The translations under genes were made by a program, and so were the position numbers. DNA of 64,000 nt from Solimicrobium sp043758755 (lineage in GTDB: Bacteria; Pseudomonadota; Gammaproteobacteria; Burkholderiales; Burkholderiaceae_D): assembly GCA_043758755.1 (NCBI GenBank), contig JAYVMW010000035.1:116788-180787 (forward strand). Reading direction: 5' to 3'. The notes beneath the pieces are model-generated. The model saw only the letters and a list, made by a program, of their open reading frames with translations. It searched no databases and was not told the DNA's origin. Below are positions 25,678 through 34,674 of the stretch, piece by piece; position 1 is the first letter of the stretch; the number at the start of each line of letters is the position of its first letter.

Positions 25678-26526
25678 ATGTCCGCACAATTAATCGATGG
25701 CAATCAACTTTCCCAGCAAATCCGCATTTCAGTCAAACAGCGCGCTGCCGCGCTGACAGCCAAAGGCAAACAGCCCGGGCTGGCCGTGATCCTGGTCGGC
25801 GAAAACCCGGCTTCTCAGGTTTATGTGCGCAACAAGGTCAAGGCGTGTGAAGACTGCGGTATTTATTCGATACTGGAAAAACATCCGGCCGATCTGAGCG
25901 AAACCGACCTGCTGGCGCGGATCACCGCGCTCAACGTCGATCCGAAAATTAACGGCATCCTTGTGCAACTGCCACTGCCACCCCATATAAACAGTCACAA
26001 GGTGCTCGAAGCCATTGCGCTGGAAAAAGACGTAGACGGTTTTCATGTCAATAATGCCGGTCTTTTGATGACTGGCCAGCCGCTGTTCCGGCCCTGCACG
26101 CCATACGGTGTCATGAAAATGCTCGAATCGATCGACTATCCGATACGCGGAGCTCATGCAGTCATTGTCGGGGCCTCAAATATTGTCGGCAAGCCGCAGG
26201 CGATGTTGTTGCTGCAAGCCGGAGCCACGGTGACGATCTGCAATTCCAAAACCCGTGATCTGGGTGCGCATACCAGACAGGCCGATATTCTGGTCGTGGC
26301 CACCGGCAAACGCAATCTGGTCACCAAAGACATGGTCAAACCCGGCGCAGTCGTGATCGATGTCGGCATGAACCGCGACGATGCCGGCAAACTGTGCGGT
26401 GACGTTGATTTTGCCGGCGCAAAAGAAGTAGCCGGCTATATAACACCGGTACCAGGCGGTGTGGGACCAATGACCATTACCATGCTGCTGGTTAACACCC
26501 TGGAAGCCGCTGAAAGAACTCTTTAA
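25678..26526 (+). CDS. folD: Methylenetetrahydrofolate dehydrogenase/cyclohydrolase
   Basis: This bifunctional enzyme of one-carbon metabolism interconverts 5,10-methylene- and 10-formyl-THF using NADP. The 282-residue protein shows the substrate site VGENPASQVYVRNKVKAC with the catalytic Lys, QLPLPPHI, the PCTPYGVM motif, the cofactor loop GASNIVGKPQA and the C-terminal PVPGGVGPMTI. It is followed at once by prlC, probably as an operon. Confidence 0.97.
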   Translation: MSAQLIDGNQLSQQIRISVKQRAAALTAKGKQPGLAVILVGENPASQVYVRNKVKACEDCGIYSILEKHPADLSETDLLARITALNVDPKINGILVQLPLPPHINSHKVLEAIALEKDVDGFHVNNAGLLMTGQPLFRPCTPYGVMKMLESIDYPIRGAHAVIVGASNIVGKPQAMLLLQAGATVTICNSKTRDLGAHTRQADILVVATGKRNLVTKDMVKPGAVVIDVGMNRDDAGKLCGDVDFAGAKEVAGYITPVPGGVGPMTITMLLVNTLEAAERTL

Positions 26527-26541
26527 ACATTGATGGATATG

Positions 26542-28569
26542 ATGACCAATCCCCTGCTCGACTTTGGCGCCTTGCCGCGTTACGAATCCTTTACCCCAGC
26601 CGATGTCACTCCTGCGCTGGCTGAACTGCTCAAACTGTGCCGCAACGTGGTAGCAGAAACTGAACGCAACAGCGATGCCGTGAGTTGGGACAATGTGATC
26701 GTTCCGCTCGAAAACGCCACCGAAAAACTGGGGCGCGCCTGGGACCTGGTCAGCCATTTGCACAGTGTGTGCGACACGCCGGAACTGCGTGCCGCATACA
26801 ACGAAAATCAACCGCTGATCACCGAATTTTTTACCGAACTCGGACAGAATCTGGTGTTGTACAAAAAATATCAGACACTGCAATCAAGTGCCGAATTTGC
26901 CGGCTACCCGCCGGCCCGCAAAAGAATCATCGACAACGCCCTGCGCGATTTCAAACTGTCCGGTGCCGAACTGCCAGATGAAAAGAAAAAACGCTATGCC
27001 GAAATCCAGGAGCAACTCGCAAAACTCTCGAATTCGTTTTCCGAGCACATTCTGGACGCAACCAATCACTACAGTCTTCACATTGAAGATGTCGCCAGCC
27101 TGGCCGGCCTGCCGGACGATGTGCTGCTGGCCTCCCGCACCAAAGCACAACAGGCCGGCAAATCCGGCTATCTGTTCAGCCTGCAATTCCCTTCGTTTTT
27201 TCCGATACTGCAATACGCCGACAACCGCGCGCTGCGCGAAACGGTATACCGTGCCAATGCCACCAAGGCGTCTGACCTGGGTGAAAATCCGGAGTGGGAC
27301 AACAGCGAGATCATGAATCAGATCCTGGCGCTGCGCAGTGAAGAAGCACACCTGCTTGGTTACAACAGCTACGCCGAAGTGTCACTGGTTCCCAAAATGG
27401 CCGACACGCCGGAACAGGTCAGCCAGTTTCTGCTTGATCTGGCGCGCCGGGCCCGCCCGTTTGCAGAACAGGATCTGCAGGAACTGCGCCAGTTTGCAAG
27501 GCAGGAACTCGGGCTCGAGCAACTCGAAGCCCACGACATGACCTATGCGTCAGAAAAACTGCGCGAACAGCGCTATGCCTTTTCCGATCAGGAAGTCAAA
27601 CAGTACTTCCCCGAACCGCAAGTTGTGCAGGGACTGTTTGGCATCGTCAATACGCTGTATGGCGTGGATATCAAACCGGATCAGGCCAGCACCTGGCACC
27701 CGGACGTGAAGTTTTACCGCATCGAAAAGCACGGCAAACTGATCGCCCAGTTTTATCTGGATCTGTACGCGCGTGACAGCAAAGAGGGTGGCGCGTGGAT
27801 GAACAATGCGCGTGGCCGGCGCAAAACCGGGGAACATCTGCAAACCCCGCTGGCTTATTTGATATGCAACTTCACCCAACCGGCCGAGGGCAAGCCGGCC
27901 TATTTTACGCACGACGAGGTCATCACCCTGTTCCACGAATTTGGTCACGGACTGCACCATATGCTCACTGAAGTCGATGAGCTCGGCGTATCCGGTCTGG
28001 CCGGAGTGGAGTGGGACGCGGTTGAGCTGCCCTCTCAGTTCATGGAAAATTTCTGCTGGGAGTGGGATGTTTTACAACAGATGAGCGCCCATTCCGAGAC
28101 CGGAAATCCACTGAGCCGCAGTTTGTATGACAAAATGCTGGCAGCGAAAAACTTTCAGTCTGGCCTGCAGACTCTGCGTCAGGTAGAATTTTCTCTGTTT
28201 GACTTACGCCTGCATAACGGTTATCTGGAGCAGAACCATCTGACCGTGCAAGGCCTGCTGGATCAGCTGCGCGACCAGGTGGCGGTCATCAAACCACCAG
28301 CCTTTAACCGTTTTCAGCATGGGTTCAGTCATATTTTTTCGGGCGGTTATGCTGCCGGATATTTCAGCTATAAATGGGCCGAAGTGCTGTCGGCGGATGC
28401 TTATGCGGCCTTCGAAGAAGCGGGCAACAACGCTGCGACCGGCATCCGGTTTCACCGGGAAATTCTGGCGGTGGGCGGCTCGCGTGGCGCACTCGAATCC
28501 TTTATCGCCTTCCGTGGCCGCGCACCTGAAATCGATGCCCTGCTGCGCCACAGCGGCATGAATTCCTGA
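26542..28569 (+). CDS. prlC: Oligopeptidase A (M3 zinc metallopeptidase)
   Basis: This cytoplasmic thimet-type peptidase degrades signal-peptide fragments and other short peptides. The zinc site is LFHEFGHGLHHML (HExxH-type HEFGH), with the third ligand Glu about 25 residues later in GVEWDAVELPSQ. Length is 675 residues from ATG 26542. That start (MTNPLLDF) matches the known N-terminus of the family; ATGs at 26533 and 26539 and a TTG at 26530 are also in frame. It starts 15 bases after folD. Confidence 0.94.
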   Translation: MTNPLLDFGALPRYESFTPADVTPALAELLKLCRNVVAETERNSDAVSWDNVIVPLENATEKLGRAWDLVSHLHSVCDTPELRAAYNENQPLITEFFTELGQNLVLYKKYQTLQSSAEFAGYPPARKRIIDNALRDFKLSGAELPDEKKKRYAEIQEQLAKLSNSFSEHILDATNHYSLHIEDVASLAGLPDDVLLASRTKAQQAGKSGYLFSLQFPSFFPILQYADNRALRETVYRANATKASDLGENPEWDNSEIMNQILALRSEEAHLLGYNSYAEVSLVPKMADTPEQVSQFLLDLARRARPFAEQDLQELRQFARQELGLEQLEAHDMTYASEKLREQRYAFSDQEVKQYFPEPQVVQGLFGIVNTLYGVDIKPDQASTWHPDVKFYRIEKHGKLIAQFYLDLYARDSKEGGAWMNNARGRRKTGEHLQTPLAYLICNFTQPAEGKPAYFTHDEVITLFHEFGHGLHHMLTEVDELGVSGLAGVEWDAVELPSQFMENFCWEWDVLQQMSAHSETGNPLSRSLYDKMLAAKNFQSGLQTLRQVEFSLFDLRLHNGYLEQNHLTVQGLLDQLRDQVAVIKPPAFNRFQHGFSHIFSGGYAAGYFSYKWAEVLSADAYAAFEEAGNNAATGIRFHREILAVGGSRGALESFIAFRGRAPEIDALLRHSGMNS

Positions 28570-28607
28570 TTCACTTTTTTTACACTGTTTTTTTGAAAGC
28601 GACCGCG

Positions 28608-29201
28608 ATGAGATCCAGATTATTAATTTCTTTAATCATGTTCATAATCAGTATTGCCGCTCACGCTCAAGTCTATAAATGGGTGGATGCCGACGGCAAA
28701 GTCACCTACAGTGACGTCCCACCACCCAAGACAGCCGTCAAAGTTGAAACCAAAGCGTTTTCCGCTGCAACTGACGCAACAGCGTCGCTGCCGTATGAAC
28801 TGGCAGAGGCGGTCAAAAACATGCCGGTAACTTTATACACTTCAGGCAAATGCGACCCCTGTGACGAAGGCCGATCCTTTTTAAAACAGAACGGCATACC
28901 GTTTTCTGAAAAAACCGTGTCATCCAATGCCGATATTGCCAAACTGAATGCCGTTTCCGGAACCACTCATTTGCCGGTTTTGACGATCGGCTCCAGCAAG
29001 TTTGTTGGATACAACTTTTCCGAATGGCGCACCGGCCTGACTCACTCCGGCTATCCCGAGTCGAACCAGCTGCCGGCTGATTACCAGTTTCCGGCTGCGC
29101 AAAGCGCCGCACCGGCACCCGCCCTCCCGGCAGCGGAACCCGGCAAGGTGCCCGTACCGACTGACGTGCCGCAGCGCGATCCGAACGGGTTCCAGTTTTG
29201 A
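28608..29201 (+). CDS. Secreted DUF4124-glutaredoxin fusion protein
   Basis: This 197-residue exported protein has a signal peptide (LLISLIMFIISIAAHA). Next comes a short DUF4124 module (QVYKWVDADGKVTYSDVPPP), then a glutaredoxin-like fold with CDPC as the active-site CxxC (VTLYTSGKCDPCDEGRSFL), the cis-Pro in THLPVLTIG and a Pro/Ala-rich tail. It probably acts as a periplasmic thiol-disulfide or cell-envelope protein. ATG 28608 is preferred over a TTG at 28593 because it puts the signal peptide at the N-terminus. The final TGA overlaps the holC start. Confidence 0.82.
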   Translation: MRSRLLISLIMFIISIAAHAQVYKWVDADGKVTYSDVPPPKTAVKVETKAFSAATDATASLPYELAEAVKNMPVTLYTSGKCDPCDEGRSFLKQNGIPFSEKTVSSNADIAKLNAVSGTTHLPVLTIGSSKFVGYNFSEWRTGLTHSGYPESNQLPADYQFPAAQSAAPAPALPAAEPGKVPVPTDVPQRDPNGFQF

Positions 29202-29641
29202 TCCCGTCTGAACTGACCACACGTATTGATTTCCACAGCAATGTGGGCAATCAGCTTGACTACGCATGCCGGCTTACCCGCAAAGCGCTGGGAGCCGGAT
29301 GCAAACTGATGGTGCTGCATCAGGATGCAGGGCAGTTAGCCGAATTTGATCAACTGCTGTGGTCCTTTTCCGGCCCGGATTTTCTACCGCATGTCACGGT
29401 GCAGGATCGCCTTGCTGCCCAGACTCCGGTTCTGCTGTGCCTGGCCGACGCTACGCTCAATGCCCCTCTAAACCGGGAAATTCTGCTGAATTTAAGCGCT
29501 GCCGTGCCGATCGGCTTTGACCAGTTTGAACGTCTGATTGAAATTGTTCCGCAGGATGGACAGGCAAAAGAAGCCGGGCGGCAACGTTACCGGCATTATC
29601 AGCAGCAGGGCTATCAACTCAACCACATCACCGCCAAATGA
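29198..29641 (+). CDS. holC: DNA polymerase III subunit chi
   Basis: Chi links the clamp loader to single-strand-binding protein. The 147-residue protein begins (TTG start) TTRIDFHSNVGNQLDYACRL and contains LVLHQD-like LMVLHQDAGQLAEFDQLLW, FLPHV, and FERLIEIV, all typical of HolC. The start codon TTG overlaps the stop of the upstream gene (TTGA), and the stop overlaps the next start (ATGA), so three genes are translationally coupled. Usually pepA precedes holC; here the glutaredoxin-like gene does. Confidence 0.9.
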   Translation: MIPSELTTRIDFHSNVGNQLDYACRLTRKALGAGCKLMVLHQDAGQLAEFDQLLWSFSGPDFLPHVTVQDRLAAQTPVLLCLADATLNAPLNREILLNLSAAVPIGFDQFERLIEIVPQDGQAKEAGRQRYRHYQQQGYQLNHITAK

Positions 29642-30021
29642 ATTCAGCCACACCCCCAGAGAGCAATATTCCGGTTCTGACCGAAGTGATTTCCGTTGGG
29701 GATACCGGTACGTACATTCCGCAGGATCCGATGTCGGATACGGTGACCGGCGCGCAGATCAACTATCCGCCGCTGTCCCAACAAGCCATGGAACAACTGG
29801 AAAAAACGCTGCGCGAAAGTGTGTTGCGCCAACTGTTGACCCGGGTCGACTTCGTCCTGGAACACCGGGTGCGAGATGGCCTGGCTGATGTGCTGCAGAC
29901 TGCCGTTGAGGGGCTTACCAGAGAAATCCGTCAGGGCCTGACCAAGTCTTTGGAAGAAGTAATCCAGCGCACGGTCAGTCAGGAAATTTCAAAAATACAG
30001 TCATCGAACCATAAAAACTGA
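29638..30021 (+). CDS. DUF2486-like protein following holC
   Basis: This 127-residue protein of unknown function begins with an acidic, low-complexity segment (SNIPVLTEVISVGDTGTYIP, in pieces) and ends in a long amphipathic helix (VLEHRVRDGLADVLQTAVEG and on). Proteins of this kind (DUF2486-type) are found right after holC in Burkholderiales, which supports the assignment; no motif suggests an activity. It overlaps holC by 4 bases. Confidence 0.7.
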   Translation: MNSATPPESNIPVLTEVISVGDTGTYIPQDPMSDTVTGAQINYPPLSQQAMEQLEKTLRESVLRQLLTRVDFVLEHRVRDGLADVLQTAVEGLTREIRQGLTKSLEEVIQRTVSQEISKIQSSNHKN

Positions 30022-30030
30022 TCGTCAGGA

Positions 30031-30540
30031 CTATGACGCCTTGCGCACCGCGACCTCAGCCGGTTTTTCATCAAACACGATCCGCGGTGAAAACTTAGCG
30101 CACTTCATCGGAAACCGGGAATGAAAATGTTTGACATTGCCTGAACCGGAAATCACCTTGCGCACAAACTGATAGTAGGCATCCATATCAATGACGTGTA
30201 CCACAACAAAATAATCGTATTCACCCGATACAAAATAGCACTGCATGACCTGACCTTCCTTGGCCATGCGCTGCTCGAACGCCAGCATCGACTCTTCGCT
30301 CTGATTTGACAGCGACACCTCCAGAAAGGCCAGCATGCCGTAACCCAGCGCGAACGGATCAACCATGGTCACATCGGCGCTGATGACACCGGCCATGCGC
30401 ATGTCGCGAATCCGGCGCAGGCAGGTGGGCTGGGAGATATGTACCCGCTCGGCCAAGACCCGGGTGGGAATCTGATTATCCTTTTGCAGCAGGTTCAGGA
30501 TTTTACGGTCAACTTTATCAAGCAGGTATTGTTTGGGCAT
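30031..30540 (-). CDS. Lrp/AsnC family transcriptional regulator
   Basis: This 169-residue protein has an N-terminal winged helix-turn-helix (DRKILNLLQKDNQIPTRVLA, then VHISQPTCLRRIRDMRMAGV) and a C-terminal RAM effector domain (YFVSGEYDYFVVVHVIDMDA, in pieces) that binds an amino acid. It is divergent from a branched-chain amino-acid binding protein gene 120 bases away, so leucine or a related amino acid is a likely effector, by inference. It is convergent with the holC operon. Confidence 0.9.
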   Translation of the reverse strand: MPKQYLLDKVDRKILNLLQKDNQIPTRVLAERVHISQPTCLRRIRDMRMAGVISADVTMVDPFALGYGMLAFLEVSLSNQSEESMLAFEQRMAKEGQVMQCYFVSGEYDYFVVVHVIDMDAYYQFVRKVISGSGNVKHFHSRFPMKCAKFSPRIVFDEKPAEVAVRKAS

Positions 30541-30659
30541 TGGCGATTAAAATAATAGTTCAAAGTTCTTTTCAAGAAACGCAGCTTGATATACATTCTA
30601 CCAATTCGGTTTTTACCATCGGGTTTTCACCACATACCAGTCAATCTTCGGAGAACGCA

Positions 30660-31811
30660 ATGTCCATCAAGTCAACCATGATTCCACTCACAGCAGCAGT
30701 TGCATTCGCCTTTTCCGGTTTTGCCCATGCCGACGACCTGATCGTCAAAATTGGACATGTTGCCCCCATCTCGGGTCCCTCCGCCCACTTAGGCAAGGAC
30801 AATGAAAACGGCGCAAAAATGGCGATCGACGAATTGAACGCCAAAGGTATCATGATAGGCGGCAAAAAAGCAAAATTTGTATTGCTGGCTGAAGACGATG
30901 GCAGCGACCCGAAACAGGGTACGGCTGCGGCACAAAAACTGGTCGACGCCAAAGTCAATGGCGTGGTTGGCCATCTGAACTCGAGTACCTCGATTGCGGC
31001 TGCAAAAATTTACAACGTGGCCGGCATTCCGCAAATCTCCCCTTCTTCCACTTCCCCGGTATTTACCTCAATGGGCTTTAAAACCACCTTTCGCGTGGTG
31101 GCCAACGATGGTCAGCTCGGTGGCACACTGGGCCGCTATGCCGTGCAGAATTTGGACGCAAAAACCATCGCCGTCATCGATGATCGCACCGCCTATGGTC
31201 AGGGTGTGGCTGACGAATTTATCAAGGGAGTGAAAAGTAAAAACCCTGCCACCAAATTTGCCCAGCGCCAGTACACCAACGATAAAGCCACCGACTTCAA
31301 TGCCATTCTGACTTCGATCAAGTCGTCCAAACCTGATGTGGTATTTTTCGGCGGTATGGATTCAGTCGGCGGCCCGATGTTGCGCCAGATGAAAGCACTC
31401 GGCATTACTGCCAAATTCATGGGTGGTGACGGCATCTGTACCACCAAGCTGCCTGACCTGGCCGGTGACGGCATCGGTGACAATCAGGTGTATTGTGCCG
31501 AAGCCGGCGGCGTGGTCGACGCGCAGAAGAAAGTGGAACAAGATTTCCGGGCTGCGTATAAAAAGAAATTCGGTCAGGAAGTCATTCTTTATGCGCCCTA
31601 TGTCTACGACGCTGTCATGACGCTGGCTGATGCCATGGTGCAGGCCAAATCATCTGACCCGGCCGTGTACCTGCCATTCCTGCAAAAAATCAATCATCAG
31701 GGCGTAACCGGCGACATCGAGTTTGACAGAAAAGGCGACATCAAGGACGGCGCACTGACTTTGTTCACCTTCAAGGGTGGCAAGCGTGAAGAGTTGCAGG
31801 TGCTCAGATAA
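30660..31811 (+). CDS. Branched-chain amino-acid ABC transporter, binding protein
   Basis: This periplasmic binding protein of 383 residues is LivK-like (Leu/Ile/Val-binding fold). The signal peptide is at 1-24 (PLTAAVAFAFSGFAHA). Mature-chain motifs are KIGHVAPISGPSAHLGKDNE, VGHLNSSTSIAAAKIYN, QISPSSTSPVFTS and a hinge region DVVFFGGMDSVGGPM. No permease or ATPase gene adjoins, so it must share a transporter encoded elsewhere. ATG 30660 is chosen for its GGAG ribosome site and signal peptide; the frame is open upstream to 30540. Confidence 0.93.
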   Translation: MSIKSTMIPLTAAVAFAFSGFAHADDLIVKIGHVAPISGPSAHLGKDNENGAKMAIDELNAKGIMIGGKKAKFVLLAEDDGSDPKQGTAAAQKLVDAKVNGVVGHLNSSTSIAAAKIYNVAGIPQISPSSTSPVFTSMGFKTTFRVVANDGQLGGTLGRYAVQNLDAKTIAVIDDRTAYGQGVADEFIKGVKSKNPATKFAQRQYTNDKATDFNAILTSIKSSKPDVVFFGGMDSVGGPMLRQMKALGITAKFMGGDGICTTKLPDLAGDGIGDNQVYCAEAGGVVDAQKKVEQDFRAAYKKKFGQEVILYAPYVYDAVMTLADAMVQAKSSDPAVYLPFLQKINHQGVTGDIEFDRKGDIKDGALTLFTFKGGKREELQVLR

Positions 31812-31843
31812 CCGACTGCCGTAACCGCCCTTTCACTCACCAA

Positions 31844-31869
31844 CCCCTCAGCACATTGAGGGGTTTTTT
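31844..31869 (+). terminator. Rho-independent terminator after the LivK-type gene
   Basis: CCCCTCA-GCACAT-TGAGGGG is a perfect 7-bp stem followed by six T residues, 33 bases past the stop codon. Confidence 0.9.
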
Positions 31870-31881
31870 AATGCGTAAAAA

Positions 31882-33051
31882 ATGAAACTACCTGTTCCCG
31901 GCCGCGTGCTGGCCATTGATGCGTTTCGCGGCATCACCATGCTGATCATGATCTTTGTCAACACACTGGCCGGTGTCAGGGGCGTTCCAGCCTGGATGGA
32001 ACACATGCCACCGGAAATTGATGGCATGACCTTCGTCGACGTCGTCTTTCCGGCGTTTCTGTTCATCGTCGGGATGTCGGTGCCGTTTGCGCTGGCCCAA
32101 CGCAGCAACGACACGTGGATTGCCCGGCAACGACACATCCTGCAGCGCGCACTCGCTCTGATCGTGTTGGGTGTGTTCATGGTGAATGCCGAAGAGGGTT
32201 TTAATGAAGCGGCCATGCACATGTCGATTTACCTGTGGAGCCTGCTGTTCTACGGTTGCGCCATTCTGGTCTGGAATGTCTACAGCTTTGCCAATCCTAA
32301 AATTTCAAAGGCCCTGCGTATCACGGGCGTCATCGGCTTGATTCTGCTGGCATGGCAGTTTCGTGGCGGACCCCACGGAGAACTGCGTCTGGCCCCGCAG
32401 TGGTGGGGCATCCTTGGACTGATCGGCTGGGCCTACCTGTACAGCTGCCTTATTTATCAGTTGTGCCGGGGCAGATTTATCCTGCTGCTGAGTGCGCTGG
32501 TTTTGTGCGTGGCATATTACTGTCTGGGCCATACTGGAAGCAATGCTGACTCGTTGTGGATTGCGCAGACAGAAAATGCGGCACACACCTCGATTGCACT
32601 GGCCGGTCTGCTGTGCTCGGTAATTTTTTTTGGCCCGGGACTATCAACCATAGGGCAGCGTTATCGACGCGCCGCATTGCTGGCACTATCTTGTCTGGCA
32701 GCCGGTGCCTGGCTGCGACCCTGGTTCCATATTTCAAAAAATGCGGCTACGCCAACCTGGTGTCTGTACAGCGCAGCTATCTGCATCGCGCTGTTCGGCT
32801 TGCTGTACTGGATTATCGATCTCAAAAAATGGCAGGGCTGGACCCGCTTCTTCAAACCTGCGGCATCCAATCCGCTACTGATCTATCTCATACCCTATAT
32901 CGTTTATAACTTCATGCAAGTCATGCAGCTTAGTCTGCCGCAAGCACTGCAGCAAGGTTTGCCGGGCATGCTCTGGGCGGCTGGCTATGCGGTTGCCATT
33001 CTGTTTTTGGCCGCCGGGTTAAACCGGTTAAAGATCAGGTTACAGATATAA
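31882..33051 (+). CDS. DUF5009/NagX-like multi-pass membrane protein
   Basis: This 389-residue protein has about ten hydrophobic helices. The N-terminus RVLAIDAFRGITMLIMIFVN, the loop DVVFPAFLFIVGMSVPF and the first-half pattern match DUF5009 or heparan-alpha-glucosaminide N-acetyltransferase-like (NagX) proteins, thought to acetylate or deacylate glycans at the membrane. The specific substrate is unknown. It starts 13 bases after a strong terminator, so it has its own promoter or readthrough supply. Confidence 0.8.
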   Translation: MKLPVPGRVLAIDAFRGITMLIMIFVNTLAGVRGVPAWMEHMPPEIDGMTFVDVVFPAFLFIVGMSVPFALAQRSNDTWIARQRHILQRALALIVLGVFMVNAEEGFNEAAMHMSIYLWSLLFYGCAILVWNVYSFANPKISKALRITGVIGLILLAWQFRGGPHGELRLAPQWWGILGLIGWAYLYSCLIYQLCRGRFILLLSALVLCVAYYCLGHTGSNADSLWIAQTENAAHTSIALAGLLCSVIFFGPGLSTIGQRYRRAALLALSCLAAGAWLRPWFHISKNAATPTWCLYSAAICIALFGLLYWIIDLKKWQGWTRFFKPAASNPLLIYLIPYIVYNFMQVMQLSLPQALQQGLPGMLWAAGYAVAILFLAAGLNRLKIRLQI

Positions 33052-33232
33052 AAGAACTGGACTGGCTCATCTAAGTCACGTCGCGCAGAGCCTTGAAAAC
33101 TGTCGGAATTTTTTACACCTTGGAAATATTGAAGCACCGCAATTAAGTTATCCCTTTGATTACTATGGTTATTTAAATACAGGCACAAATTTTGCTGAAT
33201 AGAAATTACCTTATCAATTTAACGGGATCCAA

Positions 33233-33889
33233 ATGAATCACCTGATCAAAAAACTTATCGTACTGACTGGTTTCATGACGTCGTTGACTGCATTTAGCTC
33301 AGCCAAAGCTGATGTGCTGTATGACAATGGACCAGTAAACGGTACCGTCAGTGCATGGACAATAGATACATATAGCGTTGCAGATACGTTTACCTTGACT
33401 TCACAGTCGACACTGACTGGCCTGAACTTCAGTTTATGGAATTTTGCCGGTGACGCCACGACTGCTGTGGACTGGACTATTCTGTCGAGCCTGAGCGGGC
33501 CGCTGTTGGGATCGCCGCTCGCATCCGGTATACAGGCTCCGGTTACTCAAACACCCGATTTTATCAATAGTTATGGCTATGCCATAAATAACGATTCCAT
33601 CGCACTTCCGAATATCTCACTGGCCGCGGGAACTTATTGGATTGAACTTCAGAACGCTGCTAATACCAGCGGCAATGTGGCGTACTGGGATATGAATGGC
33701 GGCCCATCCACCGTCTGGGAAAATCAGTTGGGATACAACCCAACCGGCTATGGCGGCGACCTGCGAAATGCTTCAAACACATTTCAAATTATTGGCAGCG
33801 GGTCATCCGTGCCTGAACCTGCAAGCATTCTGCTGCTCGCTATCGGCATGATCGGTCTGGCTTCACTGAGAAAAACAAGAATTCATTAA
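33233..33889 (+). CDS. PEP-CTERM sorting-domain protein
   Basis: This 218-residue exported protein has a signal peptide (LIKKLIVLTGFMTSLTAFSS), a beta-rich body (DTYSVADTFTLTSQSTLTGL) and a C-terminal sorting tag: VPEPASILLLAIGMIGLASL followed by RKTRIH. The tag is recognised by exosortase EpsH, which is not in the window, and directs the protein to the cell surface or extracellular polysaccharide. The function of the body is unknown. Confidence 0.92.
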   Translation: MNHLIKKLIVLTGFMTSLTAFSSAKADVLYDNGPVNGTVSAWTIDTYSVADTFTLTSQSTLTGLNFSLWNFAGDATTAVDWTILSSLSGPLLGSPLASGIQAPVTQTPDFINSYGYAINNDSIALPNISLAAGTYWIELQNAANTSGNVAYWDMNGGPSTVWENQLGYNPTGYGGDLRNASNTFQIIGSGSSVPEPASILLLAIGMIGLASLRKTRIH

Positions 33890-33956
33890 TCGGCGTTTTC
33901 TCAGGCCGCGACTCAACATTCACGGCCGGGACAGGTTCCCAGCCTGTAAGTTGGAT

Positions 33957-34259
33957 TTATTTCAACCCCAAAACCCACTTAATCAGGGTGCGCGCTTCCG
34001 CTTCCGTAACCTGCGCATTCGGCGGCATCACAACCGGCCCCCAGTTACCATTCCCGCCTTTAAGCACCTTCTGCACCAGCCGGTCCTCAGCATCTTTTTG
34101 CCCCGCATATTTTTTTGCCACATCCCGGTAGGCCGGTCCGACCAGCTTATTGTCCACGGCATGGCAAGACATGCAATTTTTCTGTTTGGCCAGTTCCAGG
34201 TTCGCCAACGCCGCGCCCGAATACAGTAGCGCTGCCGTGATCAATAAAATACGCTTCAT
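33957..34259 (-). CDS. Cytochrome c551/c552-type monohaem protein
   Basis: This small periplasmic class I cytochrome c of 100 residues has a signal peptide (MKRILLITAALLYSGAALA), haem site CMSCH and axial Met in VVMPPN. It carries electrons to a terminal oxidase or denitrification enzyme. ATG 34259 is taken as start because it begins the signal peptide; an upstream ATG at 34301 would add 14 residues of non-signal character. It is convergent with the PEP-CTERM gene upstream. Confidence 0.92.
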   Translation of the reverse strand: MKRILLITAALLYSGAALANLELAKQKNCMSCHAVDNKLVGPAYRDVAKKYAGQKDAEDRLVQKVLKGGNGNWGPVVMPPNAQVTEAEARTLIKWVLGLK

Positions 34260-34396
34260 AAATTTCTCCGCTAAAAGCCAATGAAAAATGCCTGATTTCA
34301 ACTACACTCCAGCTCAACCAGTGAAATTATTGATGTAGTCCAACAATTTCACGTAATTATTACGTATTGCAATAATAGCTACAAGGAAATCTCACC

Positions 34397-34627
34397 ATGA
34401 TTTTGATTATTCTTACTGTTGCTCTGACACTGATGAAGTATCTGGACGTCAGTTTTATGGATCACATCTCCTGGGGATGGATTATTGCCCTGTTTTTCTT
34501 CACCTTCTTCTGGTTTGAGTTTTTCGAACGGTTTCTGGGTCTGGACAAGAAAAAAGCGCACGCGAAATTTGAAAAAATGCAAAAAGAGCGCGCAAAAAAA
34601 ACTTTCGAGAAGCCAAAAGGAAAATAG
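34397..34627 (+). CDS. Small Trp-rich membrane protein (Burkholderiales family)
   Basis: This 76-residue protein has two hydrophobic segments (LIILTVALTLMKYLDV; GWIIALFFFTFFWFEFFERF) and a charged, Lys-rich tail. The high Trp and Phe content and the pattern SWGWIIALFFFTFFWFEFFE match the TIGR04438-type small Trp-rich protein of Burkholderiales. Function is unknown. An AAGGAAATCTCACC segment near 34382 could serve as the ribosome site. Confidence 0.8.
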   Translation: MILIILTVALTLMKYLDVSFMDHISWGWIIALFFFTFFWFEFFERFLGLDKKKAHAKFEKMQKERAKKTFEKPKGK

Positions 34628-34674
34628 AGCACTATTGACTCGCACTCAAAGTCTCCCGGCACCAAATATCCCAT

